Assembly (NCBI RefSeq): GCF_017565405.1
Contig: NZ_JAGEKR010000001.1
Span: 186,001 to 250,000 of the forward strand
Length of the DNA: 64,000 nucleotides
Reading direction: 5' to 3'
Source: Allobranchiibius sp. CTAmp26
GTDB lineage: Bacteria; Actinomycetota; Actinomycetes; Actinomycetales; Dermatophilaceae
The notes beneath the pieces were generated by a model. It searched no databases. It had not been told where the DNA came from and saw only the letters and a program-made list of their open reading frames with translations. The position numbers and the translations under genes were made by a program. Positions 54,561-63,000 of this stretch are shown one piece after another (the first letter of the stretch is position 1; the number at the start of each line of letters is the position of its first letter).

Positions 54561-55433
54561 ATGGACACCTTCACCCATGACGGGTTGACCTTCGACGTCA
54601 CCGACCGCGGCCCGGCCGACGGCCCGGTGGTGGTGCTGCTGCACGGCTTCCCGCAGGACCGCACCGCGTGGGACGAAGTGACCCCGCTCCTCAACGCCGC
54701 CGGGCTGCGCACCCTGGCACCGGACCAGCGCGGCTACTCGCCGGGCGCGACCCCGGACGGCCGCTCGTCGTACACGCTGGAGAAGCTGCTCGGCGACACG
54801 GTGGCGCTCATCGACGCAAGCGGCGCACAGCGGGTGCACCTGGTGGGTCACGACTGGGGCGGGGCGGTCGCGTGGGCGATGGCCGGGCGGCACGCCGACC
54901 GTCTGGAGTCCCTCACCGTCTGCTCGACGCCGCACCCGAAGGCGATGGCGTGGGCGTTCCGGCACGGCGACCAGGCGCGAAAGAGCCTCTACATGCTCGG
55001 TTTCCAGGTGCCGTGGCTCGCCGAACGACTCACGCACAAGCGGCTCTTCGGGATCTACCGTGCGCTCGGGATGCCCAAGGAGCGCGCCGCGGCGTACGTC
55101 GCCCGCTTCCCGACGCCGCAGAGCCTCACCGGCCCGCTCGGCTGGTACCGCGCGATGCCGGCCAGCAGGTCGATGCGCCAGAGCATGCTGCCGGGCAGGA
55201 AGAAGAAGTCGTCCTCGAGCGCGCCGCGACCCGATCGGCGCATCGCCGTGCCGACCACGTTCGTCTGGGGCGCCCGCGACGCGGCACTCGGGAGGGCCGC
55301 GGCGGAGAAGACGGCCGAGTACGTCTCTGCTGACTACCGATTCGTCGAGGTGGACGAGAACCACTGGGTGCCTGAGCTGCAGCCGCAGGTCGTCGCCGAC
55401 GCCGTCCTCGCGCGGGCGGGCAGCGCGTCCTAG
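54561..55433 (+). CDS. Alpha/beta hydrolase, epoxide-hydrolase-like
   Basis: 290 aa from ATG 54561. Oxyanion-side motif HGFPQDRTAW (~30), nucleophile elbow GHDWGGAVAW with Asp at the nucleophile position (~100), cap domain ~130-215, acid in FVWGARDAAL (~238), His in VDENHWVPELQP (~266). Asp nucleophiles are typical of epoxide hydrolases and haloalkane dehalogenases. Basic cluster PGRKKKSSSSAPR near 212. Substrate unknown. The last codons overlap a small convergent membrane gene. Confidence 0.9.
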   Translation: MDTFTHDGLTFDVTDRGPADGPVVVLLHGFPQDRTAWDEVTPLLNAAGLRTLAPDQRGYSPGATPDGRSSYTLEKLLGDTVALIDASGAQRVHLVGHDWGGAVAWAMAGRHADRLESLTVCSTPHPKAMAWAFRHGDQARKSLYMLGFQVPWLAERLTHKRLFGIYRALGMPKERAAAYVARFPTPQSLTGPLGWYRAMPASRSMRQSMLPGRKKKSSSSAPRPDRRIAVPTTFVWGARDAALGRAAAEKTAEYVSADYRFVEVDENHWVPELQPQVVADAVLARAGSAS

Positions 55434-55678
55434 CCGGACGCGCCCGGGTGGCGGGTCTTCGGGTCGTGCTCGTCGCCGGGCGTGCCGAGCACCGGCAGCG
55501 TCGGCCCCGGGCGCGGACCGCCGCGCCGCCGGTCGCGCATCCGCCCGACCCACGCGATCAGCAGGAAGAGGATCACGAAGAACGCCGCGAGGCCGAAGAA
55601 GCCCAGACCGATGCCGATGGCATGACCGGAGCCTTCGTCGAGCTTGGCGGAGTAGGCGGGGAACGACGCGGTGACCAC
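55430..55678 (-). CDS. Small single-pass membrane protein
   Basis: 82 aa from GTG 55678. Beginning VVTASFPAYSAKLDEGSG, then one membrane helix (IGIGLGFFGLAAFFVILFLLIAWVG, ~22-45) and an Arg/Pro-rich tail (RMRDRRRGGPRPG). Not recognised; a likely real gene because of the hydrophobic pattern and the short 3' overlap (4 bp) with the convergent hydrolase. An upstream in-frame extension is possible but less likely. Confidence 0.6.
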   Translation of the reverse strand: MVTASFPAYSAKLDEGSGHAIGIGLGFFGLAAFFVILFLLIAWVGRMRDRRRGGPRPGPTLPVLGTPGDEHDPKTRHPGASG

Positions 55679-55800
55679 GAGGTCGATTGTCGCGCATCCG
55701 CCTGGGTCTGCTCTGCGCGCCGGTGCGATAGACCGTCGCGCGCAAACGATCCGAGGCAACCGGGACACCTGAGGCCGAGCGCGGTGTCAGTATCTGTGAC

Positions 55801-56784
55801 ATGACCAAGGGGACGCCGCCGACGGATTTCTCGCCGGCGACGGCACAGGCGTTGCGCCGTGCGGGGCAGATCATGCGACAGACCGAGCAGGGGGACGTGC
55901 ACGGCCTGTACGAGGCGTGCCGCGGCGCGCTCACCCACGTGGCGGACGTCGACGCGTGCTACATCGGCCACTACCGGGGCCCGAACCGGGTGGTGATCCC
56001 CTATCTCTACGACCGGGGCAAGGCGGGCTCGCCCGACGTCATGTCGTTCGGGGAGTTCGGCCTGTCGCACTGGCTGCGCACCTGGTCCAAGACCTACACG
56101 TTCTCCCAGGACCGCGGACGCCTCATCCACGCCGGGAAGTCGTTCGGCAACCCCCTCGTGCAGGACGCCGTGGTCGCGCCGCTCATGGAGCCCGACGGCA
56201 CGGTGAGCGGGATGCTCGCGGCTCTCAGTTACACCACCGAGCGCTTCACGGCGGAGACGGTCGGGGTCGTAGAATGGCTGGCGCGGCAGTTGCGCCGGGC
56301 GATCAGCCGCGACGCCGAGGACACCACCGACCTGGACCTCGTGACCGCGGGTCCCGACACCGCCCTCGACCGCAGCGCGGATCTGGTCCATGCGATCTCC
56401 GATCGGCTGGGGCGCCTGAAACTCCAGGTGGATCAGTCGACCGTGGCCCTGGACGCCGGTGACGGCGAGGCCGCGGCCGATCAGCTGCGCTCGATCAGCC
56501 TGCTCTGCGAGCGGTTCAACACCGAGCTGGCGCTGCTTGCGACGGAGCCGGGTGCGGCCTCGGGTCCGCAGGCACCGCTCACTGATCGCGAGATCGCGGT
56601 GGCGCGGTTGATCGTGCTCGAGGGGCTGTCCAACTCCGAGATCGCGTCACGACTGGTCATCAGTGAGAAGACGGTCAAGACACACCTGTCGCATGTCTTC
56701 CAGAAGGTCGGGGTCAGCCAGCGTTCAGAGTTGCGGTACGTCGCGGGGGCCATGGTCCTAGGACTTTCCGGGTCGGAAACTTAG
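55801..56784 (+). CDS. LuxR-type transcriptional regulator with GAF-like sensor
   Basis: 327 aa. N-terminal GAF-like sensory domain (~15-175: ALTHVADVDACYIGHYRGPNRVVIPYLYDRGK), a helical region, and a C-terminal LuxR HTH (LTDREIAVARLIVLEGLSNSEIASRLVISEKTVKTHLSHVFQKVG, ~257-302). Probably responds to a small-molecule or redox signal and controls nearby or distant genes. Divergent from the small membrane protein; followed by a nested inverted repeat. Confidence 0.9.
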   Translation: MTKGTPPTDFSPATAQALRRAGQIMRQTEQGDVHGLYEACRGALTHVADVDACYIGHYRGPNRVVIPYLYDRGKAGSPDVMSFGEFGLSHWLRTWSKTYTFSQDRGRLIHAGKSFGNPLVQDAVVAPLMEPDGTVSGMLAALSYTTERFTAETVGVVEWLARQLRRAISRDAEDTTDLDLVTAGPDTALDRSADLVHAISDRLGRLKLQVDQSTVALDAGDGEAAADQLRSISLLCERFNTELALLATEPGAASGPQAPLTDREIAVARLIVLEGLSNSEIASRLVISEKTVKTHLSHVFQKVGVSQRSELRYVAGAMVLGLSGSET

Positions 56785-56841
56785 GCCTCAGTCCTATGTG
56801 TGGCTACGTTCAGGCCCCACACAATTAAGCCCGGGAAGGCC

Positions 56842-56921
56842 GCACCGGCCCGAACGAGGGGGAGCACCCGCCGTGTGCCGTAGGGGGAGCACGGGTGTGC
56901 GAGCAGGTTTCGGGCCGGTGC
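56842..56921. terminator. Nested inverted repeat between convergent luxR and FAD-enzyme genes
   Basis: Outer 13-bp perfect arms (56842-56854 and 56909-56921) enclose 54 nt with an inner repeat CACCCG/CGGGTG (56865-56870, 56892-56897) and two GGGGGAGCAC copies. It lies 8 bp before the end of the convergent oxidoreductase gene. Probably a bidirectional terminator, but the size would also suit a structured RNA. Confidence 0.65.
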
Positions 56922-56929
56922 TGCGTTCC

Positions 56930-58381
56930 TCAATCGATGCCCAGCTCGGGTGCGCCCAGGCCGTAGCGATCGTGCAGCGCCGTGCAGGCGGCGTACCAGC
57001 CGCTCAGACCATGCACCGCCGGGCCGGGTGAGGTTGCGGACGAGCCGAGGTAGATCCCGGCCAGCGGAGTGCGCCACGGGGTCCGCGACACGATCGGCCG
57101 CTTGATCATCTGGGTCATCGTGACCGCGCCGGTCGCGAAGTCGCCGCCGGCGAAGTTGGGGCTCACATCGGCGAATCTGCTTGCCGGCGTTGCCGATCGG
57201 GCCAGGATCAGATCACGGATCCCGGGCGCGTACTCCTGCACCATGTCGAGCATCACCTCGGTGCGGTCGACGGGACAGTCGTAGGGCACATGGGTGTAGG
57301 CCCACAGCGTGGCCTTGCCGGCGGGCGCGCGGGTGGGGTCGATGACGCTCGGTTGCACGAGGAGCACGTACGGCCGGTCGGGCAGTCGGCTGCGGCCGAC
57401 CTGGCGCTCGCTGGCGGCGATCTGTTCGCGGGTCCCGCCGAGGTGGATGGTCGGCGTACGCCGCAGCTCAGGGTCCGTCCACGGCACGGGGCCCGCCAGT
57501 GCGAGGTCCATCTTGGCCACGCCGTTGCCGCGTCGGAAGCGACGCAGCGCGCTCACGTACCTGGCCGGGAGCCGGTCGGCGCCCATTGCCGCGAGGGCCG
57601 AGGTGGAGACGTCCAGCACGACCGTGTCGTAGGACTCGAGCTCACTCAGACTTCGCACCCGCGTGCCGGTCACGATGCGGCCGCCGTGCGCCTCGAAGTC
57701 GGCGGCGAGCGCGTCGGCGATCGTCTGGCTGCCCCCGATCGGCACCGGCCATCCGGCGGCGTGCGCGTGCGTGCCGAGCGCCAGCCCGGCGCCGGCCATC
57801 GCGAGGCGGGGATGCGACCCGATGGTGTGCGCGGCGGTGCCGCTGAGGAGTGCGGGCGCAACGTCCTCCTTGAAGCGCAATCGCCACGCAGGAGAGCCCT
57901 GCTCGAGAGCCCGCAGGCCGTACTCGAGCATCACGCCGGGGTGACTTGGGAGCTGCAGGAGCGGCTCCCCGGTGAACGCGGTCAGCTCCCGCACCCGGCG
58001 TACCAAGGGAGCGAAGAGTCGCCGGTACGCCGCGCCGTCCCGCCCCAGCGCCTCCGCGGCGCGATCCAGGTCGCGGTAGGCGATGCCGCTGCGGCCGTGC
58101 GGCAGCGGATGGCCGAAGGAGATGTCCGGCACCCGCAGGTCGATGCGGCGTTCGATCTGGAACTGCCGGAAGAACGGCGACGCCAACGCCATGGGGTGCA
58201 CCGCGGACCCGACGTCGTGGTGGAAGCCGGGAAGGGTCAGCTCTCGGGTGCCGGCTCCCCCGCCGATCCGGTCCGCCTGCTCCAACAGGTCGACGCGCAG
58301 CCCGGCGCGCGCGAGGGTGACCGCCGCGGCGAGCCCGTTCGGCCCCGCGCCGACGACCACCGCGTCCCGCTCCCCCACCAT
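56930..58381 (-). CDS. FAD-dependent oxidoreductase (phytoene-desaturase-like)
   Basis: 483 aa. N-terminal FAD fold VVVGAGPNGLAAAVTLARAGLRVDLLEQ (~8-36) ending in Glu, then GSAVHPMALASPFFR, SQTIADALAADFEAHGGRIVTGTRV (~218), and a C-terminal GIYLGSSATSPGPAVHGLSGW (~450) as in CrtI-type amine oxidase/desaturase relatives. Not inside a carotenoid cluster, so substrate unknown. Divergent from the DEAD-box helicase by about 280 bp. Confidence 0.88.
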   Translation of the reverse strand: MVGERDAVVVGAGPNGLAAAVTLARAGLRVDLLEQADRIGGGAGTRELTLPGFHHDVGSAVHPMALASPFFRQFQIERRIDLRVPDISFGHPLPHGRSGIAYRDLDRAAEALGRDGAAYRRLFAPLVRRVRELTAFTGEPLLQLPSHPGVMLEYGLRALEQGSPAWRLRFKEDVAPALLSGTAAHTIGSHPRLAMAGAGLALGTHAHAAGWPVPIGGSQTIADALAADFEAHGGRIVTGTRVRSLSELESYDTVVLDVSTSALAAMGADRLPARYVSALRRFRRGNGVAKMDLALAGPVPWTDPELRRTPTIHLGGTREQIAASERQVGRSRLPDRPYVLLVQPSVIDPTRAPAGKATLWAYTHVPYDCPVDRTEVMLDMVQEYAPGIRDLILARSATPASRFADVSPNFAGGDFATGAVTMTQMIKRPIVSRTPWRTPLAGIYLGSSATSPGPAVHGLSGWYAACTALHDRYGLGAPELGID

Positions 58382-58409
58382 CCGTCGAGTCTCGCAGCAC
58401 CTCTCCCCT

Positions 58410-58476
58410 GAGTGGCATACCTATGTTTCGAGTGCACCCTCTGCAGGTGTGCCACTCGGCACGTTTGCCTGCCACT
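58410..58476. promoter_or_regulatory. Three AGTGGCA/TGCCACT sites in a divergent leader
   Basis: AGTGGCA at 58411-58417 and TGCCACT at 58450-58456 and 58470-58476; the first two are part of 12-bp arms (58410-58421, 58446-58457, one mismatch). The 280-bp leader between the oxidoreductase and helicase starts otherwise shows nothing I can support. Confidence 0.55.
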
Positions 58477-58661
58477 GGGCGTTGAGACGCTGCCGCCGCG
58501 CGCCGATTCGGCTCACAGCCTTCGCGCCGGTATCCTGTGAGACATCAATTCGTCGTACGTCTCACCCACGGATTGATTCGCATGTCGAGTTCGCTCCATG
58601 CGCGGCCCTCCAGCCTGGAGAACCGGCCGGACCGGGGAGACTTCTGATAGATCGCGATTCG

Positions 58662-60140
58662 ATGACTTCAACTTTCACTGACTTCGGTGTGCCCGCTCTC
58701 CTGGTCGACGTACTGACCGAGCAGGGCATCGCCGAGCCCACTCCTATCCAGGCCGCCACCCTGCGCGACTCGCTCGCGGGCCGCGACGTCCTCGGCCGCG
58801 GCCGCACGGGCTCCGGCAAGACGCTGGCCTTCTCTCTCCCCCTGGTGGCGCGCCTCGCCGAGTCCAAGCGCCCCCGCACGGCCCGCAAGCCGCACGCGCT
58901 GATCCTGGCCCCGACGCGCGAACTGGTCACCCAGATCGACGCCGTGATCACGCCGCTCGCTCGCACCATGGGTCTGAACACCCTCACCGTCTTCGGCGGT
59001 GTCGGCCAGAACCCGCAGGTACGCGGCCTGCAGGCCGGCGTCGACATCCTCATCGCCTGCCCGGGTCGCCTGGAAGACCTGATCTCCCAGGGCTTCTGCC
59101 GCCTGGACGACGTGCAGGTCACCATCCTCGACGAGGCCGACCACATGGCCGACCTGGGCTTCCTGCCCGGCGTACGCCGCCTGCTGCGCCAGACGCCGAA
59201 GGACGGCCAGCGGCTGCTCTTCTCGGCCACCCTGGATAAGGCGATCGACGTCCTGGTCCGCGAGTTCCTGCGCAAGCCGGTGACGCACGAGGCCGATTCG
59301 GCCCAGTCTCCCGTCGCCGCGATGTCGCACCACGTCCTCGGTCTCGAGAAGGACCTGCGGGTGCCGGTGCTCGTCGACCTCACTTCGGCGCCGGGGCGCA
59401 CGATCGTCTTCACCCGCACAAAGCACGGCGCGAAAGCCCTTGCCCGCCAACTGAACAGCCGCGGTGTGCCTGCCGTCGACCTGCACGGCAACCTGGGCCA
59501 GAACGCGCGCACCCGCAACATGGAGGCCTTCAGCTCCGGTGCCGTGAACACCCTCGTCGCGACCGACGTCGCGGCACGCGGCATCCACGTAGACGACGTC
59601 GCGCTGGTCATCCACGCCGACCCGCCGTCGGAACACAAGGCGTATCTGCACCGTTCGGGTCGCACCGCGCGGGCCGGCGCCGCGGGCTCCGTCATCACCT
59701 TGATGACGCCCGACCAGCGCGGCGACGTCCGCAGCCTCACCCGGGCCGCGGGCATCCACCCGACGACGACGCAGGTCGCCAACACCGAGCACCCGGTGCT
59801 GCGCGAGCTCGCGCCGGGCGAGCGAGTGCTGGTCGAGGGCTACGTCCCGCCGGCCGCGCCGCAGCAGCAGCGGTCGGGCAAGAAGGCGCCCTCCACCGGA
59901 CAGGCAGGCGGTCGCGGCCGTGGTCGCGGTGCCGGCTCGGGTTCGGGACGCCCCGCAGGCGGGTCGGGCAGCGGTTCGCGCCGTAACGGCTCGGGCTCCG
60001 GCGGTACGACGCCGGGCTCGGCCCCTCGTCGCGGCGGTTCAGGCGGCGGTTCCCGCAGTGCGGGCTCGGGCTCTCGCGGAGCGGGTGCCGCCTCGGGTGG
60101 CAATCACTCGGCGGCGAACTTCAGCCGACGCTCGCGCTGA
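58662..60140 (+). CDS. DEAD-box RNA helicase with Gly/Arg/Ser-rich tail
   Basis: 492 aa from ATG 58662. Q motif (FGVPALLVDVLTEQGIAEPTPIQ), Walker A GRTGSGKT (~46), PTRELVTQ (~82), DEAD in ILDEADHMADLGFLP (~160), SAT (~188), ARGIHVDDV (~308), HRSGRTARAG (~332). Residues ~395-492 are low complexity: Gly, Arg, Ser (GRGRGRGAGSGSG, GSRRNGSGSGG), like RGG tails that bind RNA. Likely helps RNA folding or ribosome assembly, especially in the cold. Long (~280 bp) upstream leader. Confidence 0.95.
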   Translation: MTSTFTDFGVPALLVDVLTEQGIAEPTPIQAATLRDSLAGRDVLGRGRTGSGKTLAFSLPLVARLAESKRPRTARKPHALILAPTRELVTQIDAVITPLARTMGLNTLTVFGGVGQNPQVRGLQAGVDILIACPGRLEDLISQGFCRLDDVQVTILDEADHMADLGFLPGVRRLLRQTPKDGQRLLFSATLDKAIDVLVREFLRKPVTHEADSAQSPVAAMSHHVLGLEKDLRVPVLVDLTSAPGRTIVFTRTKHGAKALARQLNSRGVPAVDLHGNLGQNARTRNMEAFSSGAVNTLVATDVAARGIHVDDVALVIHADPPSEHKAYLHRSGRTARAGAAGSVITLMTPDQRGDVRSLTRAAGIHPTTTQVANTEHPVLRELAPGERVLVEGYVPPAAPQQQRSGKKAPSTGQAGGRGRGRGAGSGSGRPAGGSGSGSRRNGSGSGGTTPGSAPRRGGSGGGSRSAGSGSRGAGAASGGNHSAANFSRRSR

Positions 60141-60153
60141 CCCGACACCGGTC

Positions 60154-60169
60154 CCCCGGTCTCCCGGGG
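60154..60169 (+). terminator. Weak stem-loop downstream of helicase
   Basis: CCCCGG (60154-60159) and CCGGGG (60164-60169) with a 4-nt loop in the 43-bp gap before the aldolase-like gene. Short, so low support. Confidence 0.35.
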
Positions 60170-60183
60170 TGTTCGATGGGCGG

Positions 60184-61269
60184 GTGACGACCACTCCCCA
60201 CGAACCCCCGGCGACCGACGCACCTCCCACCCGGTTCCTCAACGGCGACGGCCCGAAGTCCGCGGCGGACCTGCTCGCCACCATCCCGCCGGACACGCAG
60301 ACCGACGTCTACGGCAACGGTGGCGCCGTCGAGGAGCTCGAGCGGTACACGGCGGAGTTGCTCGGCAAGCCCGGGGCGGTGTTCTTCCCCAGCGGGATCA
60401 TGGGCCAGGGCGCCGCGCTGACGGTGCACGCCGCCCGGCACGTCTCCTCGACCGTGGCGTGGCATCCGACGGCGCACCCGCAGGTGCACGAGCTGGACAC
60501 GATCACCCGCCTGCACCGCCTGACGACCCGCACGGTCGGCGATGCGTCGCGGCTGCTGCGGCTGTCGGACCTGGAGGCCGTCCCCGAGCAGCTCGCCGTG
60601 CTCCTGCTCGAGCTGCCGCAGCGGGAGATCGGCGGCCAGCTGCCGACCTGGGAGGAGTTGAACTCCCACGTGCAGTGGGCGCGTGACCACGACGTCAGCC
60701 TGCACCTGGACGGCGCACGGCTCTGGGAGGCGTCGGCGGCGTACGACCGCACGCCGGCCTCGGTCGCGGCGCTCTTCGACACCGCGTACGTGTCGTTCTA
60801 CAAGGGCATCGGCGCTCTGTCGGGGTGCTGCGTCGCGGGTGAGTCGGACGTCGCCGACGAGTTGCGCGAGTGGCGACGCCGCCTCGGCGGCACGCTGTAC
60901 GGGCTGTGGCCGCTCGCCGCATCCGCCCTCGCGCTGCTCCCGGAACGGCTGCCGGAGATGCCGGCCCGTCTGGCGCACGCCCGCGCCATCGCCGACGCGC
61001 TGCGCCCGGTCGCCGGTGTGACAGTCGTCCCCGATCCACCACACACCTCGATGATGCATCTGCTGCTGCAGGTCGACGAGCCGACGTTCACCGCAAACGC
61101 CGCGCTGATCCTGGCCGAGGAAGGACTGCAGACCTTCCGCGGCGCCCAGAGCACGATCGACCCGAACGTCGTGAAGGTTGAGCTCAACGTCGGTCGCGCG
61201 ACGCTGCAGCTCTCCCCCGACGAGATCGCCGCCGTGATCGCCGAATTGGTCGACCCGGGCGCCGCGTAG
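60184..61269 (+). CDS. Threonine-aldolase-like PLP enzyme
   Basis: 361 aa from GTG 60184. Beta-eliminating lyase/aldolase class: FLNGDGPKSAADLLATIPPDTQTDVYGNGGAVEELERYTAELLGKPGAVFFPSGIMGQGAAL, Asp of the cofactor site LHLDGARLWEASAAY (~178), Schiff-base Lys in TAYVSFYKGIGALSGCCVAG (~205). Probably splits beta-hydroxy amino acids such as threonine to glycine and aldehyde. Followed 51 bp later by a small membrane gene, possibly the start of the next operon. Confidence 0.92.
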   Translation: MTTTPHEPPATDAPPTRFLNGDGPKSAADLLATIPPDTQTDVYGNGGAVEELERYTAELLGKPGAVFFPSGIMGQGAALTVHAARHVSSTVAWHPTAHPQVHELDTITRLHRLTTRTVGDASRLLRLSDLEAVPEQLAVLLLELPQREIGGQLPTWEELNSHVQWARDHDVSLHLDGARLWEASAAYDRTPASVAALFDTAYVSFYKGIGALSGCCVAGESDVADELREWRRRLGGTLYGLWPLAASALALLPERLPEMPARLAHARAIADALRPVAGVTVVPDPPHTSMMHLLLQVDEPTFTANAALILAEEGLQTFRGAQSTIDPNVVKVELNVGRATLQLSPDEIAAVIAELVDPGAA

Positions 61270-61319
61270 CATCGATCGAGCAGCTATCGAACGACATCGT
61301 CGATGCAGGAGCGGATGCC

Positions 61320-61511
61320 TTGAAGAAGCCGGTATGGGTCGTCGTAGGCGTCGTCGTGGCACTGCTCGGGTTGCTGTTCACCCTGCAGGGCGTCGGGGTG
61401 CTGAAGGGGTCCTCGATGAGCAACACCACGTTCTGGTCCGTGGCCGGGCCGATCATCATCATCGTCGGACTTGCGTTGGTCGGAGTGGGCATGAGGGGCC
61501 GATCCCGCTGA
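61320..61511 (+). CDS. Small two-helix membrane protein
   Basis: 63 aa from TTG 61320 (GGAG about 9 bp upstream; no in-frame ATG fits). MKKPVWVVVGVVVALLGLLFTLQGVGVLKG then a second helix GPIIIIVGLALVGVGM. Two membrane helices with a short loop. Unassigned. It is 5 bp upstream of the molybdoenzyme gene in the same direction, so probably co-transcribed. Related small proteins recur near oxidoreductases but I cannot name a family. Confidence 0.72.
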   Translation: MKKPVWVVVGVVVALLGLLFTLQGVGVLKGSSMSNTTFWSVAGPIIIIVGLALVGVGMRGRSR

Positions 61512-61516
61512 GCCGC

Positions 61517-62242
61517 TTGCGGATCCGACGCGCTCACTCGTCGCGCGACACGGAAGCACCGAACGTCGACGAGGGCGCGCCCGTCGGTCGGCGGGTAATG
61601 CTCGGCGTACTGGGGCTCGGTGCCGTCGGCATCGTGGCAGGCGACCGGGTGTCGAGTGGACTGTCCGGACTTCTCGCGCCGATTGAACAACGCGACCCCA
61701 CCGGCCTGCTCTCCCTCATCCCCCTCGGGGACACGTTCCGCTTCTACTCGGTGACGGGTGCGGTGCGCACGGAATCGGCGGCGACGTACCGACTCCCCGT
61801 GTCCGGGCTGGTCGATGCGCCGCACACCTACTCCTACGCCGACCTGCAGGCGCTGCCCCGCACCGCGTTCGTGCAGACCTTCCAGTGCGTCACGGGATGG
61901 CAGGTGCCGGAAGTGCATTGGGCCGGAGTGCGGTTGGCGGAGTTGCTGGACCGCGCCCGACCCAGCAGCCAGGCACGAGCGGTGCGCTTCCGCTCCTTCG
62001 ACGGCACGTACACCGAGTCACTGACGCTGGACGAAGCGCGCGCCGACGATGTCCTGGTGGCACTGGAGATGCTGGGGGCTCCGGTGACCCACGACCACGG
62101 CGGGCCGGTGCGCATGTACGTCGGCTCCAACTACGGCTACAAGAGCACGAAGTGGCTCTCGGGCATCGAACTGACCGACCACCAGATACCGGGCTACTGG
62201 GAGCCGAGGGGCTATGCCATCGACGGACGACTCCCGGCGTAG
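61517..62242 (+). CDS. Molybdopterin-dependent oxidoreductase (YedY/sulphite-oxidase type)
   Basis: About 241 aa; the start is uncertain (TTG 61517 or ATG 61598). The N-terminal region carries a Tat-like RR motif (VGRRVMLGVLGLGAVG), so it is likely exported folded. Molybdenum-coordinating Cys in TFQCVTGWQVPEVHWAGV (~115), then the sulphite-oxidase-like YVGSNYGYKSTKWLSGIELTD (~205). Its end overlaps the cytochrome gene by 29 bp. Together they resemble the YedYZ methionine-sulfoxide reductase pair. Substrate unknown. Confidence 0.85.
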   Translation: MRIRRAHSSRDTEAPNVDEGAPVGRRVMLGVLGLGAVGIVAGDRVSSGLSGLLAPIEQRDPTGLLSLIPLGDTFRFYSVTGAVRTESAATYRLPVSGLVDAPHTYSYADLQALPRTAFVQTFQCVTGWQVPEVHWAGVRLAELLDRARPSSQARAVRFRSFDGTYTESLTLDEARADDVLVALEMLGAPVTHDHGGPVRMYVGSNYGYKSTKWLSGIELTDHQIPGYWEPRGYAIDGRLPA

Positions 62243-62915
62243 GGGGTCGACGTCGTTCGATTCCGCATCGGAGGGCGACGACGGACGCATCCATCGATTC
62301 AGCTTGGCCGAGCGGATCGTGCACCGCATCACCGCGGTCCTCATGATCGTCTGCATCCTGACGGCTGCCGTTCTCTACAACGGCTCGCTCTCGGTCGCGA
62401 TCGGGCACCGGCATCTCGTCGAGTTGATCCACGTCTACTGCGGATTCGCGCTGCCGGTGCCCATGCTGCTGGGTGCGGTCTCGGTCGCCTACCGAGCGGA
62501 CCTGCACCGCCTCGGCCAGTTCTCCAGCGCCGACCGCCGCTGGTTGCGTTCGCGTACGCGCCGTGACGGCACGATCCGGGTCGGCAAGTTCAACGCCGGG
62601 CAGAAGCTGAACGGCGCACTCACCTCCAGCTCGATCCTGGTCCTGTTCGCGACCGGCATCATCATGTACTTCGTCACGCTGGCGCCCCTGCCGTGGCGGA
62701 CCGGCGCGACGTTCGTCCACGACTGGTTCTCCATCGCTGTGGGCCTGCTCGTCGTCGGTCACATCACCTTCGCGATGAAGGATCCCGAGGCGCGCGCCGG
62801 GATGCGCACGGGCTGGGTATCTCGACACTGGGCGCGCCGTGAACACGCAGCGTGGCTCCACGAGGTGACGGATGGGGCCGACGGCGACCAGACGGACGAA
62901 CGAGTGGACTCCTAG
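62214..62915 (+). CDS. Membrane cytochrome b-type subunit (YedZ/FdhI-like)
   Basis: 233 aa. About four helices: ERIVHRITAVLMIVCILTAAVLY (~33), HLVELIHVYCGFALPVPMLLGAVSVAY (~67), LTSSSILVLFATGIIMYF (~140), VHDWFSIAVGLLVVGHITFA (~170). His in helices 1, 2 and 4 are candidate haem ligands. Overlaps the molybdoenzyme gene by 29 bp; likely passes electrons from quinol to it. Tail is acidic (DGADGDQTDERVDS). Confidence 0.85.
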   Translation: MPSTDDSRRRGSTSFDSASEGDDGRIHRFSLAERIVHRITAVLMIVCILTAAVLYNGSLSVAIGHRHLVELIHVYCGFALPVPMLLGAVSVAYRADLHRLGQFSSADRRWLRSRTRRDGTIRVGKFNAGQKLNGALTSSSILVLFATGIIMYFVTLAPLPWRTGATFVHDWFSIAVGLLVVGHITFAMKDPEARAGMRTGWVSRHWARREHAAWLHEVTDGADGDQTDERVDS

Positions 62916-63000
62916 CGTCCGCCGGACCCGCTACACGGCATAACGCGAGCCGGTCGCGACGTTGCACCGGGCGTACATCGTTGTCGACGAAGGGATTCTC

